A DNA stretch of 64,000 nt, from assembly GCF_038002225.1 (NCBI RefSeq), contig NZ_JBBOCA010000001.1, positions 4,712,001-4,776,000 of the forward strand, in the 5' to 3' direction. Below are positions 55,611 through 63,441 of the stretch, one piece after another. The position numbers and the translations under genes were made by a program. The notes beneath the pieces were generated by a model. That model made no database searches and was not told where the DNA came from. It was given only the letters and a program-made list of their open reading frames with translations. This DNA is from Paenibacillus sp. FSL R7-0204 (GTDB lineage: Bacteria; Bacillota; Bacilli; Paenibacillales; Paenibacillaceae). Positions within the stretch are counted from its first letter, which is position 1, and each line of letters begins with the position of its first letter.

Positions 55611-56122
55611 ATGTCCTCCGTCCTCTCTTCACTCAAATATTCCGATATGTAGCGCTGATCCGCCTCCGAGCTTGTCCAGAAAACCACGGGTGCATGCGTA
55701 ATGTTCATCCGGCGCAAGGCTATATTCCGGTGGCGGCCATCATTGATTGCAAACTTCCCGCCAGCATAATTTACAATTAACGGAGGCATATCCCACTTGC
55801 TATAATAGGCTGTCATCGTCTCTACAATACTGAAGAAACGGGCTTTTTCATCTAATTCAGTCAGATATGAGGGTGCGCCTTCCTCTATTCCGAACCTCGT
55901 GATATCTACAACTACCGGCCCTGTGTAGATTCTGGGTTCCAGCAATAATCCGTCTGCCAACACCACATTCTTCCCTTCATTCCGCAAAAAAAGCTGCACC
56001 CACTCGTGGGTAGCCCCCCGCCGGGCATATTCCATTGCACAACCAGCCGTCCCGTATATCATCCTGAATGCCTGCCTTTCCTCGTGGGATATCTTCATCA
56101 TAGCTGTGAGAACAGCAAACAT
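55607..56122 (-). CDS. ParB-like domain protein
   Basis: A 171-residue protein. PPLIVNYAGGKFAINDGRHRNIALRRM, around residues 115-140, matches the catalytic/CTP-binding pattern of ParB-N/sulfiredoxin-fold proteins (a D-G-R-H-R box), here in the C-terminal half. It is clearly paralogous to the C-terminal domain of the next gene upstream. No ribosome site is obvious for ATG 56122 or for Met codons at positions 8-9, so the start is uncertain. Role unknown; partner of the neighbouring kinase is likely because of the 4-bp overlap. Confidence 0.65.
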   Translation of the reverse strand: MFAVLTAMMKISHEERQAFRMIYGTAGCAMEYARRGATHEWVQLFLRNEGKNVVLADGLLLEPRIYTGPVVVDITRFGIEEGAPSYLTELDEKARFFSIVETMTAYYSKWDMPPLIVNYAGGKFAINDGRHRNIALRRMNITHAPVVFWTSSEADQRYISEYLSEERTEDI

Positions 56123-56163
56123 TCTATATCGAGAATAATTTAAGCTATTCCTGCCATATCCGC

Positions 56164-56892
56164 TCAGTCCGGTCTGTACATAGCATACTGTTTCAGATAT
56201 TGCTCATCATCGGCTAATTCCGTCATCCAGACAACGACAGGATATTCGCTTACCCCAGCACGATGAAGCGCTTCCAGTAACGGATTATCGCAGTTCAATT
56301 CCATTCTCCCTTGCGCAATCTTCGCGATGAGGGGCGGAGTGGCTTCACCCGCTTGAATCTGTTTGGTCCAGTGCATCACCTTTTGCTCAAAACTCTCCCG
56401 GTCCACCCTCCATTTCATCCCTCTCTCCGGTCCGCTCGTTCTACTCAGCAAGGAGAGCGGCATCCATAGTGGACCCTCATACGTTCTGTTCATCAGCGCA
56501 AGGCCTTCGGAGAAATTCTTGTTGCGGCGGCCGAACAGCACATAGGTATGCACCCACTCCTCCTGCATCCCTGCTTCTGCGTATGCTGCGGCGGATGGTG
56601 CTGTGGGATCGTAATCCAGTTTGTTGGTGTCCTTTTTGGAGTATACAATACGTTTAATTGTCTCCTGGGATAAATAATATTCCTTCGACAGCTCAGCGAT
56701 TGGGGTTCCGTGAAGATACTTATTGTAGATCAGCTGATTGCGTCTGACGAGAACCTGGCGGTAGCCCGAAGCCTCACCCCACGCCTTCTTCTCATCATCC
56801 AGCGGAATATACAGCAGCTTGCCCGCCGCATATTTCTTCACTTCCTTAAGCAGCTTCTCCGGCAAAAGCTCCCCGGCATTCTCATATTTCAT
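56164..56892 (-). CDS. Helix-turn-helix protein with degenerate ParB-like domain
   Basis: A 242-residue protein. Residues 1-90 look like the CD3324-type HTH family (KYENAGELLPEKLLKEVKKY, then IAELSKEYYLSQETIKRIVYSK). Residues about 115-240 match the gene at 55607 (EEWVHTYVL, Y-x-GPLWMPL, PPLIAKIAQGRMELN, YPVVVWMTELADD), but the DGRHR box is replaced by CDNPLLEAL. It may bind DNA and have lost the catalytic function of its paralogue. AGGTG precedes ATG 56892. Confidence 0.65.
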   Translation of the reverse strand: MKYENAGELLPEKLLKEVKKYAAGKLLYIPLDDEKKAWGEASGYRQVLVRRNQLIYNKYLHGTPIAELSKEYYLSQETIKRIVYSKKDTNKLDYDPTAPSAAAYAEAGMQEEWVHTYVLFGRRNKNFSEGLALMNRTYEGPLWMPLSLLSRTSGPERGMKWRVDRESFEQKVMHWTKQIQAGEATPPLIAKIAQGRMELNCDNPLLEALHRAGVSEYPVVVWMTELADDEQYLKQYAMYRPD

Positions 56893-56915
56893 AGGTTCAC
56901 CTGCCTGTAGATCAA

Positions 56916-57455
56916 TTACAATTCTAGAGCGCCTTCCACGCGGTATTTCTTCTCCCATTCCGATACATGGCTGGAGTCTATGCGAATCAGCTTCGCCGGA
57001 GTATATTCGATAGACGTAGATGAATTAGCCCCGCCGCCGTCCGTCAGGAAGCGCAGCGCTTTAATTCTGCGTACTACCTCTTCATCCGTTCGGATCTCAG
57101 CCGCCTCTTCCTCGGACAACACCGGCAGCGGAATATCCTCCCGCACAGTAGTGAACACGCCATTGTTGTCCGTGTAAGACAATTCGGCCGCCAGACTGTA
57201 CTCCCCGCAAGGAATCGGCTCCCGGGTGAAGATTTCAATATATAGGTCCGTTACTACCAGCGCCTCATTGATCCTTATTCTCCCGCTGCCGTCTTCAACA
57301 GCACCACTCAGATCAGGGGACCGGTGAAGCCCTGCCGGAAGGATTAGCTGTAGGCGGATATTTTGTGCAGCGCCGGGCGGCGCGATCTGAAGCCAGAGAT
57401 GATTCATCCCTTCTTCATGCTCAATAGCAGATTTTGCAAAACGCATTTGGATCAT
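56916..57455 (-). CDS. Conserved protein of unknown function
   Basis: A 179-residue soluble protein, probably beta-rich, with no recognised domain. Two visible parts: a beta-sandwich-like N-terminal region (HLWLQIAPPGAAQNIRLQL, EIFTREPIPCGEYSLAAEL) and an acidic helical C-terminus. GGAGGG precedes ATG 57455, which overlaps the MerR stop by 4 bp. It therefore belongs to the MerR-controlled operon. Confidence 0.7.
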   Translation of the reverse strand: MIQMRFAKSAIEHEEGMNHLWLQIAPPGAAQNIRLQLILPAGLHRSPDLSGAVEDGSGRIRINEALVVTDLYIEIFTREPIPCGEYSLAAELSYTDNNGVFTTVREDIPLPVLSEEEAAEIRTDEEVVRRIKALRFLTDGGGANSSTSIEYTPAKLIRIDSSHVSEWEKKYRVEGALEL

Positions 57456-57871
57456 ACCTGTCCCTCCTCTTGAAGTAACCGGGTGACGGCCTCAACCATT
57501 TTCTCCTTCAGAACCGCAGAGATCCGCGGGCTAACGGAGAGAATTACATCTTCACTGATGACATGCAGCTCACTGTGGAGCATCTGATCCGACTGGTACA
57601 GCCGCAGATTATCCCCGAGCTTGATGATTTCGTCTATCGTCAGTTCGGCTAATTTCTCTTGGGCCGAGGCCAGCGTCTCGCCGCTCTTGGACAATACAAG
57701 GATCGCCCGTAAATAATGCAAATGACTATCTGTATACGCCCTCTTATTGCCCACCAGTTCAAGCGGCGGCAGCATCCCGATCTGCGTATAGTACCTGACT
57801 GTCCGCAGATTCATCTGCGGATCTTCGCGGTGAAGCACCTCAGCTACTTGCTTGGCGGTGTAGGTATTCAT
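57452..57871 (-). CDS. MerR-type helix-turn-helix regulator
   Basis: A 139-residue MerR-like regulator: TAKQVAEVL, MNLRTVRYYTQIGMLPP, KRAYTDSHLHYLRAILVL. The C-terminal part is a helical dimerisation/effector region with no cysteine. ATG 57871 is six bases after AAAGGAG. Immediately upstream is a nested palindrome (57901-57939) over its promoter, so autoregulation of the operon is likely. Confidence 0.87.
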   Translation of the reverse strand: MNTYTAKQVAEVLHREDPQMNLRTVRYYTQIGMLPPLELVGNKRAYTDSHLHYLRAILVLSKSGETLASAQEKLAELTIDEIIKLGDNLRLYQSDQMLHSELHVISEDVILSVSPRISAVLKEKMVEAVTRLLQEEGQV

Positions 57872-57900
57872 TGGATTCTCCTTTCTTAAAAACAAAATAA

Positions 57901-57954
57901 AGTTACACTTAACTGTATATGTTACAGTGTAGTGTAACTCAATATTGATGTCAA
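57901..57954 (-). promoter_or_regulatory. Promoter with nested palindromic operator of the MerR/ParB-like operon
   Basis: AGTTACACT (57901-57909) and AGTGTAACT (57931-57939) form a perfect outer inverted repeat; ACTGTA (57912-57917) and TACAGT (57923-57928) form an inner one. The minus-strand promoter is TTGACA (57954-57949), 17 bp, TACACT (57931-57926), so the -10 lies inside the operator. Confidence 0.7.
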
Positions 57955-58076
57955 TAAGTTACTCTCCTTATATGCTATAATGCCAAAAGGAATCGTGGAA
58001 CTTCTTGTGAGCATTCATGTAAAAACAGCCTTCACGACTCGTTCAGTCATTATGCACCGGAAAGAGGTCCACAACA

Positions 58077-58961
58077 ATGGATATACGAAAATTACAATAC
58101 TTCATTGCGGTTGCGGAAGAGCTTCATTTCCATCGAGCCGCCGAGAAATTAAATATGACACAGCCTCCGTTGACCCAGCAGATTCAGGCTCTGGAACAAG
58201 AGCTTGGTGTGAAGCTATTTGAACGGAACAAGCGTCAAGTCCGCCTCACACCAGCGGGGTCTGTTTTTTGGGAGGAAGCCACCCGGATCTTATCTCAACT
58301 GGAGCGGTCTATTCAAACTGTACGATTGGCTAGCCAAGGCATTATTGGACATTTGAACATTGCATTCATCGGTTCAGCAGAGGGCGGTATCATAGTCGAT
58401 GTGCTCAAAATATTCCGGCAACGCTTCCCTCAAATACAGCTGAACCTGCTGGAGATGACTTCTGCCCAGCAATGGCAGGCCTTGCATGACGGTACCATCC
58501 ATATTGGATTCCTTCGCTTCATTGAGCCGGCCAAGAATATTAGTCATTGCAGCTTGATCAACGAAACTCTGGTTGCCGTGTTGCCTGATCAACATCCGCT
58601 CGCCAAGCTGCCTGCATTGCCAGTCTCCGCTTTGCGTTCCGAGCCTTTTATCTTCTTTCCGCGTAAGCACGGTCTTCCTTTTCATGATCTGATTATGGGC
58701 TTTTGCGCTGAGCATGATGTCTACCCTCAGGTTGTACAGGAAGCCGTGCAAATGTATACCATTGTGAACCTTGTAGCAGCGAACCTGGGGGTTTCCATTG
58801 TCCCTTCTTCAGTTTCCGTCTTCCAGCGCAGCGGAGTCGTATTCAGACCCTTTGAAGACAATGTCCCGCCTGTCCCCTTCTATGCTGCCTGGAGAACGGA
58901 TACGAATCAGGCCATCCTCACTGCATTTATAGAGATTTTACAAGAACATAATTCCAGGTGA
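58077..58961 (+). CDS. LysR family transcriptional regulator
   Basis: A 294-residue LysR regulator. The winged HTH is DIRKLQYFIAVAEELHF, AAEKLNMTQPPLTQQIQALE; the effector domain follows from GHLNIAFIGSAEGG. AAAGAGG precedes the ATG. It is convergent with an aldo/keto reductase gene whose upstream region carries a T-N11-A box, the best candidate target. Confidence 0.93.
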   Translation: MDIRKLQYFIAVAEELHFHRAAEKLNMTQPPLTQQIQALEQELGVKLFERNKRQVRLTPAGSVFWEEATRILSQLERSIQTVRLASQGIIGHLNIAFIGSAEGGIIVDVLKIFRQRFPQIQLNLLEMTSAQQWQALHDGTIHIGFLRFIEPAKNISHCSLINETLVAVLPDQHPLAKLPALPVSALRSEPFIFFPRKHGLPFHDLIMGFCAEHDVYPQVVQEAVQMYTIVNLVAANLGVSIVPSSVSVFQRSGVVFRPFEDNVPPVPFYAAWRTDTNQAILTAFIEILQEHNSR

Positions 58962-58982
58962 AAGGTGAGCGGACAACGTTAT

Positions 58983-59972
58983 TCACCCGGTTTTTGCAGG
59001 ATCACGCTCAACTAGCCCCTCTAATATTCTGTCAATCTCACTCAGCAAATCAGGTTCAAGACGCACGCCCGAAGCCTTCACATTCTCTTGTACCTGCTCT
59101 GGTCTGGATGCCCCAATGATTGCAGCCGACACCTGCGGATTCTGCAGCACCCATGCGATGGCCAATTGCGGCAGTGTCAGCCCCGCTTCGTGTGCAAGTG
59201 AGGACAGCCGGGATACAGCCGTAAGAACCTCTGTATGCAGCCACTGGCCAGCCAATCGTTCAAAAAACGGAGAACCCGCTGAAGTCGAAGCACGGGACCC
59301 CTGCGGGACAGGTTGATTCGGCAGATATTTTCCCGACAGAATGCCTTGGGCCAGCGGTGACCAGACAACCTGCCCGATTCCTTCCTGCTCAGAAGCCTGG
59401 ATCACCTCCGCTTCGATCACCCGCCATAACATCGAATATTGCGGCTGGCTAGCCACCAGAGGAACCCTCAGCTCCCGGGCCAACACCGCAGCTTGTGTGA
59501 TCTGTTCAGCCGTCCATTCGCTGATCCCCACATACAGAACCTTCCCTTGACGCACCAGATCAGAGAAGGCCAGGAAGGTCTCCTCCAGCGAAACCTTTTT
59601 GTCAAATCTATGGGCATAATAAATATCTATATAATCCGTCTGCAACCTTTTCAACGAGGAGTTACAAGCTTCCATAATATGCTTCCGGGATAGCCCACGG
59701 TCATTAGGTCCTGTTCCTGTAGGGTGACAGACCTTGGTGCATAACTCGATGCTTTCCCGCCGCACTCCTGATAAGACTTGCCCCAGCACCGTCTCCGCCT
59801 TCGTATCCGAATATACATCTGCTGTATCAAATGTAGTGATTCCCGCGTCCAATGCAGCATGAACACAAGCTTTGGCTGTGTCATTGTCCACTTGCGCACC
59901 ATGCGTAATCCAGTTTCCAAAAGCAATCTCACTGACCGATAAGCCACTAGCACCCAATTTCCGATATTCCAT
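58983..59972 (-). CDS. Aldo/keto reductase
   Basis: A 329-residue TIM-barrel NADPH-dependent reductase of the Kv-beta/YdaG group. MEYRKLGASGLSVSEI and FDTADVYSDTKAETVLGQVL carry the catalytic Asp and Tyr, TKVCHP the Lys and YIDIYYAHRFD the His. It reduces aldehydes and ketones. AAAAGGAGG precedes ATG 59972. A LysR-type box lies 76 bp upstream at 60048. Confidence 0.93.
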   Translation of the reverse strand: MEYRKLGASGLSVSEIAFGNWITHGAQVDNDTAKACVHAALDAGITTFDTADVYSDTKAETVLGQVLSGVRRESIELCTKVCHPTGTGPNDRGLSRKHIMEACNSSLKRLQTDYIDIYYAHRFDKKVSLEETFLAFSDLVRQGKVLYVGISEWTAEQITQAAVLARELRVPLVASQPQYSMLWRVIEAEVIQASEQEGIGQVVWSPLAQGILSGKYLPNQPVPQGSRASTSAGSPFFERLAGQWLHTEVLTAVSRLSSLAHEAGLTLPQLAIAWVLQNPQVSAAIIGASRPEQVQENVKASGVRLEPDLLSEIDRILEGLVERDPAKTG

Positions 59973-60047
59973 CCTTCTTACCTCCTTTTAATAGCCAAAG
60001 CGTAACAAATCACTATTAATAGGTGAAATATCTTTTAATGAGTCTTT

Positions 60048-60066
60048 TGATACGAAAAAAGTATCA
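60048..60066. promoter_or_regulatory. LysR-type box upstream of the aldo/keto reductase
   Basis: TGATAC (60048-60053) and GTATCA (60061-60066) form a perfect dyad with 7-bp spacing that contains the T-N11-A core (60051 to 60063). The LysR gene at 58077 is the nearest candidate binder. Confidence 0.55.
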
Positions 60067-60112
60067 CAGAGCCATTCACTGTGTTCTCATAGTTGAACCA
60101 AGCTCAACATGC

Positions 60113-60146
60113 AAAGACCCCTCCATTAAATTGGAGAGGCCTTCTT
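60113..60146 (-). terminator. Terminator of helD
   Basis: On the minus strand AAGGCCTCTCC pairs with GGAGGGGTCTT around AATTTAAT, followed by TTTG. Confidence 0.75.
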
Positions 60147-60150
60147 AGTT

Positions 60151-62580
60151 CTATAGCGTAGCTACTGTCTGCTCATACAACGCCCCATCTACCTCACCGA
60201 CAAACGGCGTCCACTCCCCCGCAGTATACAACTGCAGCCGGTGCATAGCCCGAGTACATGCCGTATAAAAAAGCTTCCTCTCGCTCTCCCTTTGATACGT
60301 CTGCGGGGACGCGTCGTAGATCAGTACGGCATCGAACTCCACGCCTTTGGCAAGATAAGCGGGGATCACCTGTATTCCTTTTTCAAAAGTTGGCGTATTC
60401 TTCGTAATCAGCCTCAGCTCCAGGGCGCCACCTTGGGCAGTCAGGCACTCATAAGCTTCTCTGCTCTCTGCGGCCGTCTTCGTAATCACAGCGATGGAGC
60501 TATAGCCTTCAGCCTGAAGCTCCGCGAGATCTTTCACGATGCGCTCTGCCTTCAACTCACGATTGTCCAGTTTAGCTAATACCGGCTTCCGGCCCCTCCG
60601 TTCAAAAGCCACAATCGCCTCGCCGCCGGGCAGCAGCCGCTTCGTAAACTCCACAATCTCAAAGGTCGAGCGGTAGCTGCGGACCAGCAGGAACTGGCTA
60701 GTCTCTTCTTCTCCATAGAGCTTCAGCAGCGGCGAGCTGCTTCCATACAGATTCGTCGCCTGCGTGAAGATCGCCTGGCCGAAGTCTCCCAGCACCGTCA
60801 TACGGGCACGCGGAAACAGCTTTTTGAGGAACTCATACTGGAACATGGAATAATCCTGGCCTTCATCCACAAAAATATGCCGCACCTGCGTATTCGTCCG
60901 CACACCTTCGATTAGCTCTTTTAAATACAAATACGGGGTCGCATCTTCATACCAGAGTGTCCCGCTATCCAGCATCTCCCGGGTCTGCGCACAGATCTCC
61001 GGCCATAGCTCCGGCACCTCCGCTTCACCCGTCATTTCCCTGTAGGCCGTTTCATCACTGAACAATTGACGGTAGAGCCCGGCCATGTCGATAAAGTTGA
61101 ACTTCCTGATCCCCCGTCTCAGCGGTCTGAACTGCTCCTTCACGATCATCTGGGCCAGCAGCTCTTCCTCCCGTTCGGCGAAATCAAAGTCACTCTCATC
61201 CTGCTCGCGCTTGTGGACCAGCAATTCCTGAAGGCGGAGGTATTTCTCGGCAAAATCAAACACGCCCCGTTCCCTGTGCAGCATCCGGTATACTTCAGCG
61301 TATTGGTCATTGTCGAGGTAATTCATCTCTTCCTCTACCCAGGAGGCTCCCTGCTCCAGCTTTTGCAGTCTGGTCAGCTCTTCGAGCAGCCATTTCTGCA
61401 CCAGCGTAATCCGGTTAGGCAGACGAATCGAAGGATCAAAGCTGTATAGCTTGCTCTTGATTAGCTCCCCCGAGATTAACACGCGGTCCCGGAAGCGAAT
61501 GTCCTTGAACAGCATTCCCTCCAGCTTCAGCCACTGCGCATAACCCTGAAGTGCCCGGAGGAAGGCTTCCGACGCCTTATATCCGACTCCCTTGAGACGG
61601 GCTTCATACCCCTCTTCCTGCTGAGCGGTAAGCACGTATTCCATCTGATCGAACGAATCTTCAATCCGGTAATCCTGACCCAGCCACGTTTCCAGATATT
61701 CCTGAAAGGTCGTCTGCTGCATATTCTCTTCACCCAGCTCCGGAAGAACGGTAGATACATAGCTATTGAACATCGGGTTAGGGGAAAATAACACAATCTG
61801 ATCCGCCGTAAGCCGCTCGCGGTGTTTGTACAGCAGGTAGGCTACGCGCTGGAGCGCTGCCGAGGTTTTGCCGCTGCCCGCCGCTCCCTGCACAATAAGC
61901 ATCCGGCTGGTATCGTTACGGATAATCGCGTTCTGCTCGGCTTGAATCGTAGCGACGATGCTTTTCATTTGTGAATCTGCGCCTTTGCCAAGCACCTGCT
62001 GGAGCAATTCATCTCCGATGGTAACGCTCGAATCGAACAAATGCTGAAGCTGACCGTCACGGATCTGGTACTGCCGCTTCAGTTCCATCGTGCCGGTGAT
62101 CCATCCTCCCGGTGTGTCGAAGGCCGCGTGTCCCGGCGGATAGTCATAATACAGGCTCGCTATCGGGGTACGCCAGTCATAGACAATGAAGCTCAGACCA
62201 TCCTCTTCGATGAAGGAGGACACTCCGATATAGACCTGTTCCGTCTCCTTCTGCCCTTCCTCGTGAAAATCAATCCGGCCAAAATAAGGCGACGGCAGCA
62301 GCCGCTGCATATTCTTCCATTGCCGCAGCTTCCGCGCATGACTGCGTTCCCGTTCTGACAGGACTGCGTCCTGCTGGGTAATGGTGAAGAAGCTCTCTTC
62401 GAAATCCTCCTCCGTACTCGTATTGACCGTAACCTCTTCCCAAAATCTCCGGCGGATGTCTGTGGCCTGCTCCTTCAGCTGGCCAACCTCTGGCTCCAGG
62501 TTTGCGATCCCCGATTTCAGCTTCTCTTTGACCTGCTCCAGCCACTCCTGCTCCTGCTCCCAGCTGCTTACCTTCTCCAT
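60151..62580 (-). CDS. helD: HelD-like UvrD-family helicase (RNA polymerase recycling factor)
   Basis: About 809 residues. The N-terminal 150 residues are a charged coiled coil (WEQEQEWLEQVKEKLKSGI) as in HelD. The P-loop GAAGSGKTSAALQRVAYLLY, HIFVDEGQDYSMFQYE (Walker B), VLGDFGQAIF and FYTACTRAMHRLQLY are superfamily 1 helicase motifs. HelD dislodges stalled RNA polymerase from DNA. Start is ATG 62580 or the adjacent GTG 62583, both behind AGGAG. Slightly longer than the 774-residue B. subtilis protein. Confidence 0.9.
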   Translation of the reverse strand: MEKVSSWEQEQEWLEQVKEKLKSGIANLEPEVGQLKEQATDIRRRFWEEVTVNTSTEEDFEESFFTITQQDAVLSERERSHARKLRQWKNMQRLLPSPYFGRIDFHEEGQKETEQVYIGVSSFIEEDGLSFIVYDWRTPIASLYYDYPPGHAAFDTPGGWITGTMELKRQYQIRDGQLQHLFDSSVTIGDELLQQVLGKGADSQMKSIVATIQAEQNAIIRNDTSRMLIVQGAAGSGKTSAALQRVAYLLYKHRERLTADQIVLFSPNPMFNSYVSTVLPELGEENMQQTTFQEYLETWLGQDYRIEDSFDQMEYVLTAQQEEGYEARLKGVGYKASEAFLRALQGYAQWLKLEGMLFKDIRFRDRVLISGELIKSKLYSFDPSIRLPNRITLVQKWLLEELTRLQKLEQGASWVEEEMNYLDNDQYAEVYRMLHRERGVFDFAEKYLRLQELLVHKREQDESDFDFAEREEELLAQMIVKEQFRPLRRGIRKFNFIDMAGLYRQLFSDETAYREMTGEAEVPELWPEICAQTREMLDSGTLWYEDATPYLYLKELIEGVRTNTQVRHIFVDEGQDYSMFQYEFLKKLFPRARMTVLGDFGQAIFTQATNLYGSSSPLLKLYGEEETSQFLLVRSYRSTFEIVEFTKRLLPGGEAIVAFERRGRKPVLAKLDNRELKAERIVKDLAELQAEGYSSIAVITKTAAESREAYECLTAQGGALELRLITKNTPTFEKGIQVIPAYLAKGVEFDAVLIYDASPQTYQRESERKLFYTACTRAMHRLQLYTAGEWTPFVGEVDGALYEQTVATL

Positions 62581-62624
62581 CACCTGATCACTCCTCATTC
62601 TTGAAATAGTCCCAAACAGGCGGG

Positions 62625-62654
62625 TTGACAAACCGGATGTCCCTTTGCTATAAT
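62625..62654 (+). promoter_or_regulatory. Consensus sigma-A promoter without a gene behind it
   Basis: TTGACA (62625-62630), 18-bp spacer, TATAAT (62649-62654) on the plus strand, in the leader of helD and pointing away from it. No plus-strand gene follows. Confidence 0.7.
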
Positions 62655-62660
62655 TAAAAT

Positions 62661-62797
62661 ATAAATAAGATGTGTTACCTCCGATCTAATTCTTGAAAAC
62701 AGTCAACAGTCTTCTAACATTAGCATATTATTTCTTTGTATGCAATACTTCCTGAATCACAAATAACCCTGGCGCTCGCGCCAGGGTTTTGTTGTTT
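62661..62797 (+). ncRNA. Candidate small RNA
   Basis: A transcript from the promoter at 62625-62654 would start near 62661 and end at the GC-rich hairpin AACCCTGGCG (62765-62774) with CGCCAGGGTT (62779-62788), followed by TTGTTGTTT. It is about 135 nt and holds only an 8-codon frame at 62670 without a ribosome site. The hairpin may also serve the minus-strand flavin reductase gene. Confidence 0.45.
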
Positions 62798-62815
62798 AGG
62801 TGATAACCTGTCCTA

Positions 62816-63409
62816 TTACACAGGCCGCTCAAGCTCAAAAATCTCCCCAATCCCCGCATAGCTATTCCCGGCCAGACGGCTGACCGCCCCTAATGCCACC
62901 GGATTAATTCTCCCCTGCCCGTAGATCGCCTCGTCCAGATGAAACTGCACGATCCTGCCAATCAACAGATCATTGTTAGGCAATTCAAGACTATGCTCAA
63001 GGACACATTCCATCCGCACCTTCGCTTCCTGAATGCCGGGAACCTTAATGCGCAGACTATCTACAGGCGTCATTCCGGCTAAGGTGACCTCGCTCTTATC
63101 AGGCGGCAACGGCGCAGCCGTCATATTCACTTGTCCGACATTCTGCACATCCACAATATGAACTACAAACTCCTTCATTTGCTTGATGTTGCGTGCAGTA
63201 TCCTTGGACCGCCCCCCGGCATGCTGAATAGAGAGGGAGATCATCGGCGGGTTGGAGGATACGATATTGAAATAACTGAATGGCGCACCATTCAAGACCC
63301 CATCCTCCGACAAGGTGGTTACAAAAGCAATCGGACGCGGGATAATCGTCCCAACCAGAAGCTTATAATTATCCCGTTCGGTGCCCTGCTGCGGATCAAT
63401 AGGGATCAT
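62816..63409 (-). CDS. Flavin reductase family protein
   Basis: A 197-residue FMN-binding split-barrel protein: PRPIAFVTTLSEDGVLNGAPFSYFN is the family N-terminal motif, RSKDTARNIKQMKEFVVHIV a central block. It reduces flavin with NAD(P)H or binds FMN as a reductase partner. ATG 63409 is seven bases after AAAGGAGG, better spaced than the Met two codons earlier. It lies 27 bp after the dioxygenase-like gene and is probably co-transcribed with it. Confidence 0.9.
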   Translation of the reverse strand: MIPIDPQQGTERDNYKLLVGTIIPRPIAFVTTLSEDGVLNGAPFSYFNIVSSNPPMISLSIQHAGGRSKDTARNIKQMKEFVVHIVDVQNVGQVNMTAAPLPPDKSEVTLAGMTPVDSLRIKVPGIQEAKVRMECVLEHSLELPNNDLLIGRIVQFHLDEAIYGQGRINPVALGAVSRLAGNSYAGIGEIFELERPV

Positions 63410-63441
63410 GCTCATGCCTCCTTTTTTAATGTCAAAGCAGA

